Numbered from the stretch's first letter, positions 42,474 to 51,719 are shown. The stretch is 64,000 nucleotides of DNA from Dryocola sp032000125 (GCA_032000125.1 DAMALH010000013.1:44873-108872); one strand, 5' to 3'. Numbers and translations: made by a program. Notes: generated from the letters alone by a model not told the origin.

Positions 42474-42950
42474 TTAAGTGTCGGATGAACCTTCAGCATC
42501 AACCTTCGAGACCGCGCCAGCGCTCATTGCATCATGGCGGGCAGGAAGTGCAGTGATGCTGAGCCTGTCATTACGGTATTGCTGCAGTTGCGCCAGCAAT
42601 GGCTTCTTACGAGAGTGCAGATAGGTCCGGCACACCTCCCGGCTGACGGCCAGCCTGACCGCTGCCGGTAGCAGCTCATAGGCCTTTTCAAAAACAGCAT
42701 CCACAAACGCATCATCGCTGAGCCTGTTCTCGGCCAGATTTACTAGCCCGTGTATCACGATGCTTTCCAGCATCTGTCTGGATTTCGATACTTTGCTGTC
42801 GCTGACGGACTCCCCCAACTCAGGGAGGGAATTTGTCGCGCCCACCTCAGTGAGGTCCTCATTGCCTGTTTCTGGCAATTTTCCTCTGTTACGGGAAAAA
42901 TGCATTTTGCTTTTCAGCCCACTCAGTTTCCCTTTTATCGTGTCAGTCAT
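42474..42950 (-). CDS. Hypothetical island protein
   Basis: 158 residues, no recognised domain. The first 55 residues are polar and probably disordered. The middle is helical (ESIVIHGLVNLAENRLSDDAFVDAVFEKAYELLPAAVRLAVSREVCRTYL), which could be a small helical domain. Located between the small protein at 42982 and yfjQ in a CP4-like module. Confidence 0.65.
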   Translation of the reverse strand: MTDTIKGKLSGLKSKMHFSRNRGKLPETGNEDLTEVGATNSLPELGESVSDSKVSKSRQMLESIVIHGLVNLAENRLSDDAFVDAVFEKAYELLPAAVRLAVSREVCRTYLHSRKKPLLAQLQQYRNDRLSITALPARHDAMSAGAVSKVDAEGSSDT

Positions 42951-42981
42951 GGGATTGGCATCCTGTGATTTGTAATGAGGC

Positions 42982-43155
42982 TCAGGCCAGCGAGGCCAGT
43001 TTTTTTAGACCCTTAATCAGGCTCAGCGTGGTCAGACTGGCCCCGAGCGTCTGAACCAGCACCGACTGGCTGCGCATCATCGTGACCCCGGCAACACTCA
43101 GAACCAGCGGCCAGGTAAGATCAGGGTGTTCCGTTTTTCGTATATCTTTTTTCAT
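42982..43155 (-). CDS. Small hypothetical protein with hydrophobic middle
   Basis: 57 residues from the ATG at 43155; the frame extends to 43245 but overlaps the preceding gene. The segment PLVLSVAGVTMM and the following part may be membrane-associated. It starts 16 bp after the stop of the exported protein at 43172, so it is probably in the same operon. Confidence 0.5.
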   Translation of the reverse strand: MKKDIRKTEHPDLTWPLVLSVAGVTMMRSQSVLVQTLGASLTTLSLIKGLKKLASLA

Positions 43156-43171
43156 AATTGATGCCCCTGAG

Positions 43172-44038
43172 TCAGTAACACGCCCCGTATGCTCCTGTGC
43201 AGACCCATTTGCCATTTTTGAACGACTGGGTATAGAACGAGCCAACGGGCCGGGCCATCACGGTACGCGAGTGCGGGGTATCAAATGTCACTTCCAGTGT
43301 CCCTGACTCACCGGTATCAGTCTTAAAATGCGCCACCATTTTTTTACTGCCGGGTGAAGCCTCAACGCCAGTAATCGTGCTACAGCGCCCCGGCGTGCCG
43401 GAATCCAGACGAACAGACTCGTTCGCCATGGCACAGCCATTAGCCCTGAGTTCATCAACGTTGCTCATCTCTACCACTGGCTTTCTGGAAGCACGAAAGC
43501 GAACAGCATCGTTACGAATAGTCGGGTCATCTCCCTGCAGGGATAAATATACCGGGCAGTCAGCATCCCCCACGCGACAGGCTTTTTGCACCACATCGCG
43601 ATGGACCCAGCCGCTGAAGCCGATGTATGCCGCCCCCACTTCATCCTGACACCAGGTTCTGTCCATCGTCACCTTACGGGTACTGTTGGGTACAGTGACG
43701 GTAGTCATTACGCAGGTCACCGCCTTTACCGCCTGACCGTCATCGCGTATGGCAGACTGACTGCGGTCTGAAGGATAAAAGGGCGCAATTCCCACTCTGT
43801 CATAGCCTTCTTTCTGAAGGGCGTTCACCTTAAGCGCATCGCGCATATTTCCCTGCTGAGCGGTATTGAGTAAAGCGGCTGTTTTGTCATTGACCGCCTT
43901 CAGGGCATTGCCGCCCTGAGGAGTCAGAAAGAATGTGTAACGTTGCGCGTGAACCTCGCCATACACATCCAGTGCAAATGACATGGAAGGCAGCATCAGC
44001 AGGGTCAGACTCAGAAGTAATGTAATGATATTGCGCAC
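43172..44038 (-). CDS. Exported hypothetical protein
   Basis: 288 residues with a clear signal peptide (MRNIITLLLSLTLLMLPSMSFA|LDV). The mature part has eight or more cysteines in the second half (VTCVMT, TWCQDE, KACRVG, ADCPVY, NGCAM, GRCST, WVCTG, GACY), suggesting disulfide bonds in the periplasm or outside. Family not recognised. Its downstream neighbour is the small protein, its upstream neighbour another exported protein. Confidence 0.72.
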   Translation of the reverse strand: MRNIITLLLSLTLLMLPSMSFALDVYGEVHAQRYTFFLTPQGGNALKAVNDKTAALLNTAQQGNMRDALKVNALQKEGYDRVGIAPFYPSDRSQSAIRDDGQAVKAVTCVMTTVTVPNSTRKVTMDRTWCQDEVGAAYIGFSGWVHRDVVQKACRVGDADCPVYLSLQGDDPTIRNDAVRFRASRKPVVEMSNVDELRANGCAMANESVRLDSGTPGRCSTITGVEASPGSKKMVAHFKTDTGESGTLEVTFDTPHSRTVMARPVGSFYTQSFKNGKWVCTGAYGACY

Positions 44039-44176
44039 AGCAATCCCCTTGTATTGATAAATGAGTAGTGAAAGAAAGATGTCGGTTGATTCCGGCTGGA
44101 GTACGTCACAGCGGCATAACGGCCTGTACAGGTATTCAGCGCGCAGCAGCGTTATGACTGTTACTGAAATAGAGAT

Positions 44177-44611
44177 TCAGCGACTGACGCAGTCCTGCCA
44201 GGTGATGTCCTGCAGCGCCTCCCAGAGTCCGGCAGTTTTGAAGGATTTCGAGAGATTCTGTCCCATGGAGGTGACGGTGACCTGACCACGGTCACCGGAA
44301 TTCTTCAGGGCCATAAAAGCGGCTTCGCCCAGTGAATACGTTTTTGAATCTATGTTCAGTCCCGGTTCTGCGAGGCCGGTTTCAGAGGACACGCGGTAAT
44401 CTTCAGCCGGTACGCTATAGGCAAGGGCCAGATGCCCGCCAGTACAGGTAAGGGTGAGACGCTCGTTGCTGGCATTGTCTGTGTTAATTTCAAATTCCAT
44501 CGCACTGATGGTGCCGAACCAGCTTCCCCATTGCTGGTCCAGGATGACGGCGTGCGAAGCGGTACTGAATAATGCAGCACTGAAAAGCAAGGCAGAGGGC
44601 GACTTCAGCAT
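44177..44611 (-). CDS. Exported hypothetical protein, YfjT-like by size and context
   Basis: 144 residues with a signal peptide ending SHA|VIL and two cysteines (LTCTGG and the C-terminal QDCVSR) that could pair. The size and CP4-type surroundings resemble E. coli YfjT, but I cannot confirm this from sequence memory. A terminator hairpin lies upstream at 44642-44672. Confidence 0.65.
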   Translation of the reverse strand: MLKSPSALLFSAALFSTASHAVILDQQWGSWFGTISAMEFEINTDNASNERLTLTCTGGHLALAYSVPAEDYRVSSETGLAEPGLNIDSKTYSLGEAAFMALKNSGDRGQVTVTSMGQNLSKSFKTAGLWEALQDITWQDCVSR

Positions 44612-44959
44612 AGTTGTTCCTTACTGAGTGTTTTATAAATGAAAAATGGCCTTTTGCTGTACAAAAGGCCATCTGATCGTATGCATTTGAGAGGGGACGG
44701 GATAATCGTTAATACAGATCAGTTTTAAGAAATTGATCGTTATTATCTATTGCAAAAACGATCAATAGCAAACTATCAATAGCTAATAACTATCACATTT
44801 TAAGTATCGATCGGTACAACAGATCAATGTACAAAAGCCACACCAATAATACATACTGGCGCGACTTCATATGAGTGATATAGGGGCGAAAAGATCTGGA
44901 ATGCAACGGTGTAATAAATTTTATTATCGATACAAAACTAATATCCGGAAATGTAATCC
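44612..44959. promoter_or_regulatory. Intergenic region with terminator and a 10-bp inverted repeat
   Basis: 44642-44672 is a perfect 11-bp hairpin (ATGGCCTTTTG) with a T-run on the minus strand, a terminator. Beyond it, 44732-44741 (ATTGATCGTT) and 44757-44766 are perfect inverted repeats with a 15-nt spacer, followed by two imperfect copies of the AT-rich motif (to 44795). This is probably an operator of a regulator, placed before the exported-protein genes. Confidence 0.5.
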
Positions 44960-45137
44960 TTAATAAGGAAAATCCATGAATGGTTTATTGTTATTTTTGT
45001 TTGCATCTTCATCATCAACAGAAGGTGATGTCTGGTTTTGTTCACACACTTCCCTGAATACTTCCGTGAGTGTTTTTTCATGAGGTAATTCTCCAATGGG
45101 TGCAATATAATAACTGGCAGTGATATAAATATCGTCT
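44960..45137 (-). pseudogene. Start-less open frame, probable gene remnant
   Basis: The minus strand reads DDIYITASYYIAPIGELPHE... to MDFPY and a TAA at 44960, about 58 codons of normal composition, but has no ATG, GTG or TTG before the upstream stop at about 45135. It begins about 20 bp after the stop of the gene at 45157 and in another frame, so it may be the cut-off end of that gene or of a lost one. Confidence 0.35.
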
Positions 45138-45156
45138 GCCTATGTCGTTAGAGGGG

Positions 45157-46275
45157 TTAGCGTTGATTTTTTATGCTTCGAGACTTCTTCCTGAAATGTA
45201 TACCCTCCCATGCTTTATTAAAGCGCTTTAAAAAACCAGTATCTTTATGATACCAACATGTATAGAGACAGCGAATTATAAGGCGTTTCTCAGCATTGCT
45301 GGACGGTTTAAGATATTGCATCAAAGTGATAGCATTTATATTTACTGAATCTTCACTTATGGCTTTAAGAGAACTACGAGTGGTAAAATCGTTATATCTT
45401 ACAGAAAATGGGTCATGTTGAGCGAGCTCAGTTAATGTTGATATTGGGTGCTGTTGTGACATAGCTTGAGCAAGCTGAGTCAATGTGACTATATGTGGGG
45501 GTTGCTTATTATATTGAGTATCCATTTCGCCACTGCTTTTATGTAATGCACCCTGACTGCTATTCTCCTGTTTTTTTCTCTCTGACTCTTTATTTTCCTT
45601 CCTTTTTTTTGCACCTGCTTTTATGTTGGCTCTGTCTTTTTGAAGATACTTCCATGCCCACTCACATTTTTCTTTTTCTTTCTTGGTTAAGGGAAATACA
45701 TCCTTGTAGTTATACAATCGATACCATTCGGCCCTTATGGCATTCAGCAGCTCCATTTTCCCCTTTAAGCTGGAATCACAGCGATCAAAGAAATCAGTGA
45801 TAGTGAGGAGTCGTTCTGTGTGGCTTGCCGGATACTGAATAAGATCGAGGTGATCGTAAGTTAATATTGCTGGTACGAATGGAGAGCCATAATCATTTAC
45901 ATCAAAAGAAGTAAAACCAGCCGGAAGCATTTTGATGTCTATTGTTCTTATTGCAAGCCAGACATAATAACAAGCATCCTGGCATTTTTTGAACCAGGCG
46001 AAATCACGTGAAGGTATGAAATTTTCAGTAATGTGCCCCCGACTGGCTCTGCCAAATGTATTAGCTATATCAGGATGATAAAAGGAACGCACTGCAGAGT
46101 TAATGACTCTGGATGCCCTCTTAATGTCCAGAGAATATAAATAGCTTATATTTATCGCATTAACAACCGGCTTCAGTTGATAATTTAACAAGGCAGATTC
46201 ATTTTTGTATAACCATCGATAAAACCTTAATTCCCTTTCGTTTTTTAGCTTCACATCTGACTTGTTTCCGTTCAT
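45157..46275 (-). CDS. Hypothetical island protein with basic middle region
   Basis: 372 residues. An N-terminal helical domain (1-200) is followed by a Lys/Glu-rich linker (about 200-245: KKEKEKCEWAWKYL, then AKKRKENKESERKKQ), and a C-terminal helical part ends in a basic tail. No family recognised, no signal peptide. The basic segments would suit nucleic-acid contact, which is only a guess. Divergent from the AlpA-like gene. Confidence 0.6.
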   Translation of the reverse strand: MNGNKSDVKLKNERELRFYRWLYKNESALLNYQLKPVVNAINISYLYSLDIKRASRVINSAVRSFYHPDIANTFGRASRGHITENFIPSRDFAWFKKCQDACYYVWLAIRTIDIKMLPAGFTSFDVNDYGSPFVPAILTYDHLDLIQYPASHTERLLTITDFFDRCDSSLKGKMELLNAIRAEWYRLYNYKDVFPLTKKEKEKCEWAWKYLQKDRANIKAGAKKRKENKESERKKQENSSQGALHKSSGEMDTQYNKQPPHIVTLTQLAQAMSQQHPISTLTELAQHDPFSVRYNDFTTRSSLKAISEDSVNINAITLMQYLKPSSNAEKRLIIRCLYTCWYHKDTGFLKRFNKAWEGIHFRKKSRSIKNQR

Positions 46276-46672
46276 TCAATCCCTCTTATGTACCATACCG
46301 TCCTCCCCCTTCTGCCCGAACTCTTCAGGGTGTTTCGTAGGGGAACTCATAGCGTTAATCATAGCTAATACATAGGGAAAAACGTAGGTGCAAAATCACT
46401 CACAACCACTATGAATACTGATTCTTCTCCAGAAAAATCAAAAAAAACACCTTTCCGATAGTACTCAACTAAAGTGCCTGCTACAAGCATAAGAAACACT
46501 CCCAAAAAGCAGAGCGAAAAGGCTCCAGGGTAGCTATGCAACCAAGGGGCAGATGTAAACTATATTACGCCCCTCCTCCTCCGGACAATAAAAGTAAAAT
46601 CGTACATCTGTGACCTATCCATTTGAAAGGATGCCGCCCGGCGTCCTCCTGATACACTCATTTGGAGAAGTC
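46276..46672. other. Divergent intergenic region before the AlpA-like gene
   Basis: About 400 bp, no gene supported. It contains the ribosome site of the AlpA-like gene (ggagaagtcATG) at its end. No strong repeat seen. Confidence 0.35.
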
Positions 46673-46876
46673 ATGAACGAGATTGATATTTATAAAGACC
46701 GGTTCGTTGATATGTTTTTCATTACTGAACTGACCGGCCAGTCAGATAAGTGGTTTTATAAATTAATACAGGATGGCAAGTTCCCCAAACCGATTAAGTT
46801 TGGGCGTAACTCTCGCTGGACTGAACGTGAAGTCAAAGAGTGGCTGGAAGAAAAAATAAAGAGTTCCAGACAGTAA
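46673..46876 (+). CDS. AlpA-family regulator / excisionase
   Basis: 67 residues from the ATG at 46673 with GGAG upstream; the longer frame from 46610 is unlikely. It matches the AlpA family: FFITELTGQSDKWFYKLIQDGKFPKPIKFGRNSRWTEREVKEWLEEK, a winged helix of the MerR-like type. AlpA-type proteins act as activators or excisionases of P4-like islands, fitting the P4-type integrase at the far end. Confidence 0.88.
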   Translation: MNEIDIYKDRFVDMFFITELTGQSDKWFYKLIQDGKFPKPIKFGRNSRWTEREVKEWLEEKIKSSRQ

Positions 46877-47332
46877 ACCAGCCGTAAGAAGATGTATAAT
46901 AAAGAACACTAACTTTATACTGCATTTTTACCCAACCGCCCCTTTAGGCATAAGAGTTTAGATAGAACTTTATTGCCGCTATTTATATTATTGCATTTAA
47001 TTATCACTTACTGAATACAGATATCTGTCTATAATCGTACCTAATTAACCAACCATTAATTACGTATTATTCAAACTGAGTGATAAGCTATTTGATAATC
47101 ATTAGTTCACAGTTACCCTGCTAAAGGTTAACAGATACAATATCACTCAGTGACTATGCATAACTGATGCTACGCCGTACTCCATCTAACTTATTAACTA
47201 TCAGATACCCCTCCCCCATTAAACCTGCCATAAAGCAGTACCGTATAAGTACAGAGATATCTGTAAGTCATTTCCATCATCCAATTATTGCCTGCCAGCG
47301 ATTACTGGCAGGCACCTTTACGAGTATTTATA
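46877..47332. promoter_or_regulatory. Repeat-rich region before the Inovirus_Gp2-like gene
   Basis: 456 bp with several palindromes: ACAGATATCTGT at 47017-47028, an 11-bp inverted repeat ACTGAGTGATA at 47075-47085 with its complement at 47141-47151, a related ACAGAGATATCTGT at 47251-47264, and a perfect 10-bp hairpin at 47289-47314 (TGCCTGCCAG) 19 bp before the start codon. Candidate origin or control region for the next gene. Confidence 0.5.
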
Positions 47333-48352
47333 ATGAACTTACCTGATAACGTTTTATCATCACATGCTGACATCTACATTGATAATGACCAGCTGAATCT
47401 GGTTATTACTACCGACCACGAATCAAGAGACCAGATAGAATCTCTTGATACCTGTCTTAAAAATCTGAGCAAATACTCTTCGTTACCTTTTACTGTCATG
47501 TTTAATCGCACTGATTATAAGCAGAATGAAGGTGCTATATGGCTACTGGATGCACTACGCTATCTGGAAATACTGGAGAAGGCTTACCTGAATAACCGTG
47601 TAGCCAATCCCCGTATCGCACTGTTTCGTCGACTGGTCAATCAAACCGATTTAGGTTTCCGTGTTCGTAACGGGAAGATATTATCATCAGACCCAATAAC
47701 AACAGCTGAGTTGCTGAACAAGATTGCACAGGATTATCGCTCAGCCGTTCACCAGCCTGATTTCAAAAAAGCATACAAAAAATATAAACGGACTTCGGTG
47801 AAAAACCTGAAAGGTGCATGGAATTATCTCCGTCATCTGCAGTCCTGCTATTCGCGTCTTCTGGTATTACGGGTGGATTTATCCTGGAATGATGAACATA
47901 AATCAGCGATCACCGCTGATATGGCCCGTGCATGCCGTCAGAAGCTACTTCGTAACATGAAAAAGAATCCACTGTTTCGCCATGTGCTGGGGACGGTATG
48001 GAAACTGGAGTATGCCCCTTCCCGCCAGTTTCATTATCACATGCTCTTTGTGCTCAATGGTCACAAGGCACAGCAGGACGTCAGCCTCGCCCGGGCATTC
48101 GGTGAGTACTGGAAAGACACCATCACTGAAGGCAAAGGGCATTATTACAACTGTAATGCTCACAAGGATCGTTATACCGAGTGCGGTATAGGCAAGCTGG
48201 AGCGTGGGAATACATCAATGGAAAACGGGTTGCTTAAGGCAGTCAGCTATCTGACAAAGATTGATACCTGCGCGCGTCTGGTCCTCCCGGGGAATGCCAG
48301 GACCTTTGGTCGGGGTGAAATCAAAGTGCTTAAGATGAAGAAAAAGACTTAA
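47333..48352 (+). CDS. Inovirus_Gp2/DUF3296-like protein with HUH-like motif
   Basis: 339 residues from the ATG at 47333 (MNLPDNVLSSHADIYID); the frame is open to 47288. It resembles the Inovirus_Gp2 proteins of E. coli cryptic islands (YagK type). An H234-Y-H236 pair in PSRQFHYHMLFVLNG is like the HUH metal site of rolling-circle replication proteins, with tyrosines downstream. A replication or mobilisation role is inferred; such proteins occur mostly on islands without proof of function. Confidence 0.72.
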   Translation: MNLPDNVLSSHADIYIDNDQLNLVITTDHESRDQIESLDTCLKNLSKYSSLPFTVMFNRTDYKQNEGAIWLLDALRYLEILEKAYLNNRVANPRIALFRRLVNQTDLGFRVRNGKILSSDPITTAELLNKIAQDYRSAVHQPDFKKAYKKYKRTSVKNLKGAWNYLRHLQSCYSRLLVLRVDLSWNDEHKSAITADMARACRQKLLRNMKKNPLFRHVLGTVWKLEYAPSRQFHYHMLFVLNGHKAQQDVSLARAFGEYWKDTITEGKGHYYNCNAHKDRYTECGIGKLERGNTSMENGLLKAVSYLTKIDTCARLVLPGNARTFGRGEIKVLKMKKKT

Positions 48353-48442
48353 GCCATAACAACTAATGCTGAAATTCATCAACCAACCTCATTTAAACCA
48401 ACAAAGCCAGCTACGGCATGCTGGCATTTCTATGCACAGGAA

Positions 48443-48835
48443 TTGCTTATGCATTCGTTTGTATTAGCTCCCAATGCGGTCACCTGTTACGGTGAGTGGG
48501 TTACTCCGCACACTGCAGAACAGACGGATTACGATTCGTTATTCTGCGCCAGCTGCACGTTAAAGTTAGGTGTTCACATTGACCCACTGACGGGCCTAAA
48601 AAATTTTGTTCATACGCCACTGCGACTAGAAACATCAAATCTTATTGCAACCTGCGCTTACAGCAAGGTTGCTGGTGGGAATACAGAGTTTGACCCTTTA
48701 CGGGCAACGGAACCCCGTCAGCTGCACTCCAAAACGGTGAAGCAACACTGGCAATGCTGCTGGTGCCGTCTCTGTTGGAATGGTGAAAAAGTATGCCCGC
48801 AATGTAAAGACTGGCTCTATGCCATTAGTATATAA
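48443..48835 (+). CDS. Putative zinc-ribbon protein
   Basis: 130 residues. Cysteines in CASCTLKLG (two), then QCCWCRLCWNGEKVCPQCKDW (six) near the end can form one or two zinc sites. It follows the Inovirus_Gp2-like gene, the order seen in E. coli islands, and is probably a DNA-binding or adaptor protein. An internal ATG two codons on is an alternative start. Confidence 0.6.
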   Translation: MLMHSFVLAPNAVTCYGEWVTPHTAEQTDYDSLFCASCTLKLGVHIDPLTGLKNFVHTPLRLETSNLIATCAYSKVAGGNTEFDPLRATEPRQLHSKTVKQHWQCCWCRLCWNGEKVCPQCKDWLYAISI

Positions 48836-48972
48836 CTATCTGATCTGAAGATATAAAATTCCAGATCTGCAACAGGTAAATCTATGATTCATAGTTTCAA
48901 TGTCCGAAATTTGAACAATCATGGCTAATACGGTAAAACATTGATTGAGAGAGAAACTAAAAGGAGAGTTCA

Positions 48973-50325
48973 ATGGAAAGGAAGCAACAAACCAAGGTCT
49001 GCGTTCATCTTCTTGAAAAAGATAAGCCTTATTACTTTACGCCAGAACAGCAAAAAACCACTACTGACTCTTTTTTTCAAGATGCGTTGAAACTGGCCTG
49101 GGATAATCACAATTACATTGCAACCTGCTGCTGTGACCCGGCCCAGGAGCTGAAGCTATATGTAAGAAGTAACAAGGGTTCCGGTCCATTTACTCTCTGT
49201 CGTAATCCAAACACTGGCCCCAGGCATAAACCTTCCTGCTCTTACCACTCGCGTCTAGATACAGATAGTGGCGCAAAATCATATTCCTCATCGGCTGTCA
49301 TGGAAGAGGAAGACGGTACCCTGCGTATTGGACTGGATTTTTCGTTACGCGTATCAGCGTCTGGCTCTGAACGCTCAGGCCCTGCTGCAATGTATCCTCC
49401 AAGGGAAAAAAAACAAGTAAAGCGCCTTGGGAAAATGAAGATGCTAGGTCTACTTCATTTGCTTTGGGAGAACACGGGATTAAATGAATGGTCCCCATGG
49501 CTCGAAGGCAAGAGAAGGCTTACAACAGTCATGAACCGAGTGCAAAAAGAAGCTCGGAGCATTAGACAAGGCCGCACAGTCCTGTCCGATGTTCTATTGC
49601 TACAAGGGAACGAGCATACCAATAAGAAGGCTGTAAGTTACGCCTGCACAAACAGTCGTCGTCTGATTGTCATATCAGAACTTAATGAATGGTCTCCAGC
49701 TCTGATTACTAGCAATAATCTCCCTTTGGTTGGAACCACGAAGAGTAGTCCCCCAGCCGGGATGCCATATCTGACCATCGATAACTCCCGTTGGGAAAGT
49801 TCCTTAGCCAGATTTCCACGTGATGCAGCATGGTGGCAGCATGGTGGTAAAATTATCGCTATTGCTGTTACCGACGTGCCAGAGGAAAGAAAATCTGCGA
49901 AGTCAAACCGGATATATTTTACCGCATGTGTTCGTCAAGTGGTTTTAATGATGGTGAGTGAACGGTGGATCCCGCTTGATTCGTCTTTCGAAGGGATCAT
50001 TGAAGAAAAGTTGGCTAAGGAACGACGCCAGTTTATCAAGCCATTGATCTATGATTCGGCCGAAGATCAGTATCATCCTGATTTCATACTCACGGATGTC
50101 AATGGTTCAGATTTCGTTCCCCTAGAAGTATGGGGGCGTGATTCTGAGGACTATTTACAGCACCGGGCTGTGAAAGAGGAATGGTATCAGCAGGAGTATG
50201 GTGACACTTGGTGGTCATGGGATGCTATAAGGTATCCAAGAGGCGATGAAGTACCGATCTTTCCACCGAGGAAGGAACACTACGAATCTAAATATCCAGT
50301 AGAAAAAAGGGAAACCAAGTGTTAA
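48973..50325 (+). CDS. DUF1173-like protein, first gene of a three-gene operon
   Basis: 450 residues with the DUF1173 pattern: an N-terminal region with a C-C-C group (IATCCCDPAQEL), CSYH (possible zinc site near 90), and a C-terminal part YHPDFILTD...FVPLEVWGRDSEDY, reminiscent of a PD-(D/E)xK nuclease core. DUF1173 genes usually lie on conjugative plasmids and islands; function unknown. Strong ribosome site (aaaaggagagttcaATG). The next gene overlaps its end by 7 bp. Confidence 0.72.
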   Translation: MERKQQTKVCVHLLEKDKPYYFTPEQQKTTTDSFFQDALKLAWDNHNYIATCCCDPAQELKLYVRSNKGSGPFTLCRNPNTGPRHKPSCSYHSRLDTDSGAKSYSSSAVMEEEDGTLRIGLDFSLRVSASGSERSGPAAMYPPREKKQVKRLGKMKMLGLLHLLWENTGLNEWSPWLEGKRRLTTVMNRVQKEARSIRQGRTVLSDVLLLQGNEHTNKKAVSYACTNSRRLIVISELNEWSPALITSNNLPLVGTTKSSPPAGMPYLTIDNSRWESSLARFPRDAAWWQHGGKIIAIAVTDVPEERKSAKSNRIYFTACVRQVVLMMVSERWIPLDSSFEGIIEEKLAKERRQFIKPLIYDSAEDQYHPDFILTDVNGSDFVPLEVWGRDSEDYLQHRAVKEEWYQQEYGDTWWSWDAIRYPRGDEVPIFPPRKEHYESKYPVEKRETKC

Positions 50326-51041
50326 ATGCCATTCTCGAGGGAAAAGCGGGCAGAATAACGCTCAATGAAGAAGTGTCGCAAAGCTGGCGAACGGTTTTTC
50401 AGTCCTATGAAGATTTACTGACTGCCGCAATCTGGGGCCGTATTAACTATTTATCGCCTGCCGCAATGGAACAATTTTTTTCAGCATTACTGGGGATAGA
50501 CATGGAAAGTTGGGGAGAGTTTGAGTCCATAGCTTTCTGGCCAAAATATGTTTTTCCTAATCCAGTTGATGACAAAATGAAGCTTTATCTTTCTGGTCAG
50601 GAACGGTTCGCTGAACCCGATGTGGTGATTGCATTCGAACATACTGTGCTGATCGTTGAAGTAAAACCACCGGCTGGTGGTATGCAATATCAACAGCAAT
50701 GGCGTAAAGAGCTTTATACCTATCTAAATGATGATGACGCCAAAAATAATATCCACTTTCTCGCTCTGGGAAATTTGCCTAGCGCAACAGCAAACTGGTT
50801 TATTGAATTGAAAGAAGAGTTTCCGCAAGTGGATTTTCATGGCATGGAATGGCGCAAGCTCAGAGAAATCTTCCAGCACTCGGAATGGAAAGCTCCACAA
50901 GATAAGCGCATCATTGTTGATTGCCTGAAAGCGCTTACGCTCTACGGCATCCTGGCCCCCCTGCATTCCTGGCAGCAATTTCATCAATTTCTGGCAGACA
51001 CACCAGTAGCCTCTGAATACTCATTTTTAAAGGAACAATGA
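50319..51041 (+). CDS. PD-(D/E)xK nuclease-like protein
   Basis: 240 residues. The core EPDVVIAFEHTVLIVEVKPPAG (D about 107, E-x-K about 122-124) is a typical PD-(D/E)xK active site. An N-terminal helical domain and a C-terminal helical part surround it. No known restriction family recognised. It is translationally coupled to the DUF1173 gene and directly abuts the next gene. Defence or DNA-repair role is inferred from fold and location. Confidence 0.68.
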   Translation: MLNAILEGKAGRITLNEEVSQSWRTVFQSYEDLLTAAIWGRINYLSPAAMEQFFSALLGIDMESWGEFESIAFWPKYVFPNPVDDKMKLYLSGQERFAEPDVVIAFEHTVLIVEVKPPAGGMQYQQQWRKELYTYLNDDDAKNNIHFLALGNLPSATANWFIELKEEFPQVDFHGMEWRKLREIFQHSEWKAPQDKRIIVDCLKALTLYGILAPLHSWQQFHQFLADTPVASEYSFLKEQ

Positions 51042-51719
51042 ATGGCGCATGACCCTTTTGTTCAAGTTCGCCAAGCCCATCGCATTTGCGGGGCGTATTA
51101 CCAACAAATACTTCCGATGATCAATGAAGTTGCGCAGAAAATGGGAACATCTTTTTTACTATGGGATACATGGAGTTTCAGTAAGCCTCCTCGTCGTGGA
51201 GCTAATCCACTGGAGAGTTGGACATGGGACTATTTGCCGATGATGGATGTTTCGTTTGTATTTAGTAAACAGGAACAACCCAACTCACCGATGGCGGTAA
51301 ACGACTATGTGCTCGATTTTAAACTGGTTACAGATAGTGAACTGGAGTATGACCAACGCGTATTGATGTATCCTAAAAGCGAAGAACCATTGGCAACTAA
51401 GCTGAAAACACCAGCGGAAGAAGCCAAAAGCTATCTGAATATTTATCTTTTTTCTGCAGTGAACGATGATGCAACATACTCATCACCAGAAGAATTGTGG
51501 GGCAACTATAATGGCTATCCTGATGTTAATTCAATGAGACAGTTTTCTGACGATAATAGGATCCAAGGTATCGGGTTTTCAGTACCACTGCTGGAAATTG
51601 CTAATGACAGGGGTGTGGATATGCTGGTTAAAAGGATTTCCGAACATAGGGAATATTTTTTGGTAGGGCGAGATTCCGGCTGGTCCCATACCTCAGATAT
51701 TAATCAGACTTACGACTAA
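51042..51719 (+). CDS. Hypothetical third gene of the DUF1173/nuclease operon
   Basis: 225 residues, starting directly after the stop of the nuclease-like gene. No recognised domain. Features are a Trp-rich stretch (DTWSFSKPPRRGANPLESWTWDYLPM) and a possible beta-rich C-terminal part (FSVPLLEIANDRGVD). Likely part of one functional unit with the two genes before it because all three are tightly packed. Confidence 0.6.
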   Translation: MAHDPFVQVRQAHRICGAYYQQILPMINEVAQKMGTSFLLWDTWSFSKPPRRGANPLESWTWDYLPMMDVSFVFSKQEQPNSPMAVNDYVLDFKLVTDSELEYDQRVLMYPKSEEPLATKLKTPAEEAKSYLNIYLFSAVNDDATYSSPEELWGNYNGYPDVNSMRQFSDDNRIQGIGFSVPLLEIANDRGVDMLVKRISEHREYFLVGRDSGWSHTSDINQTYD

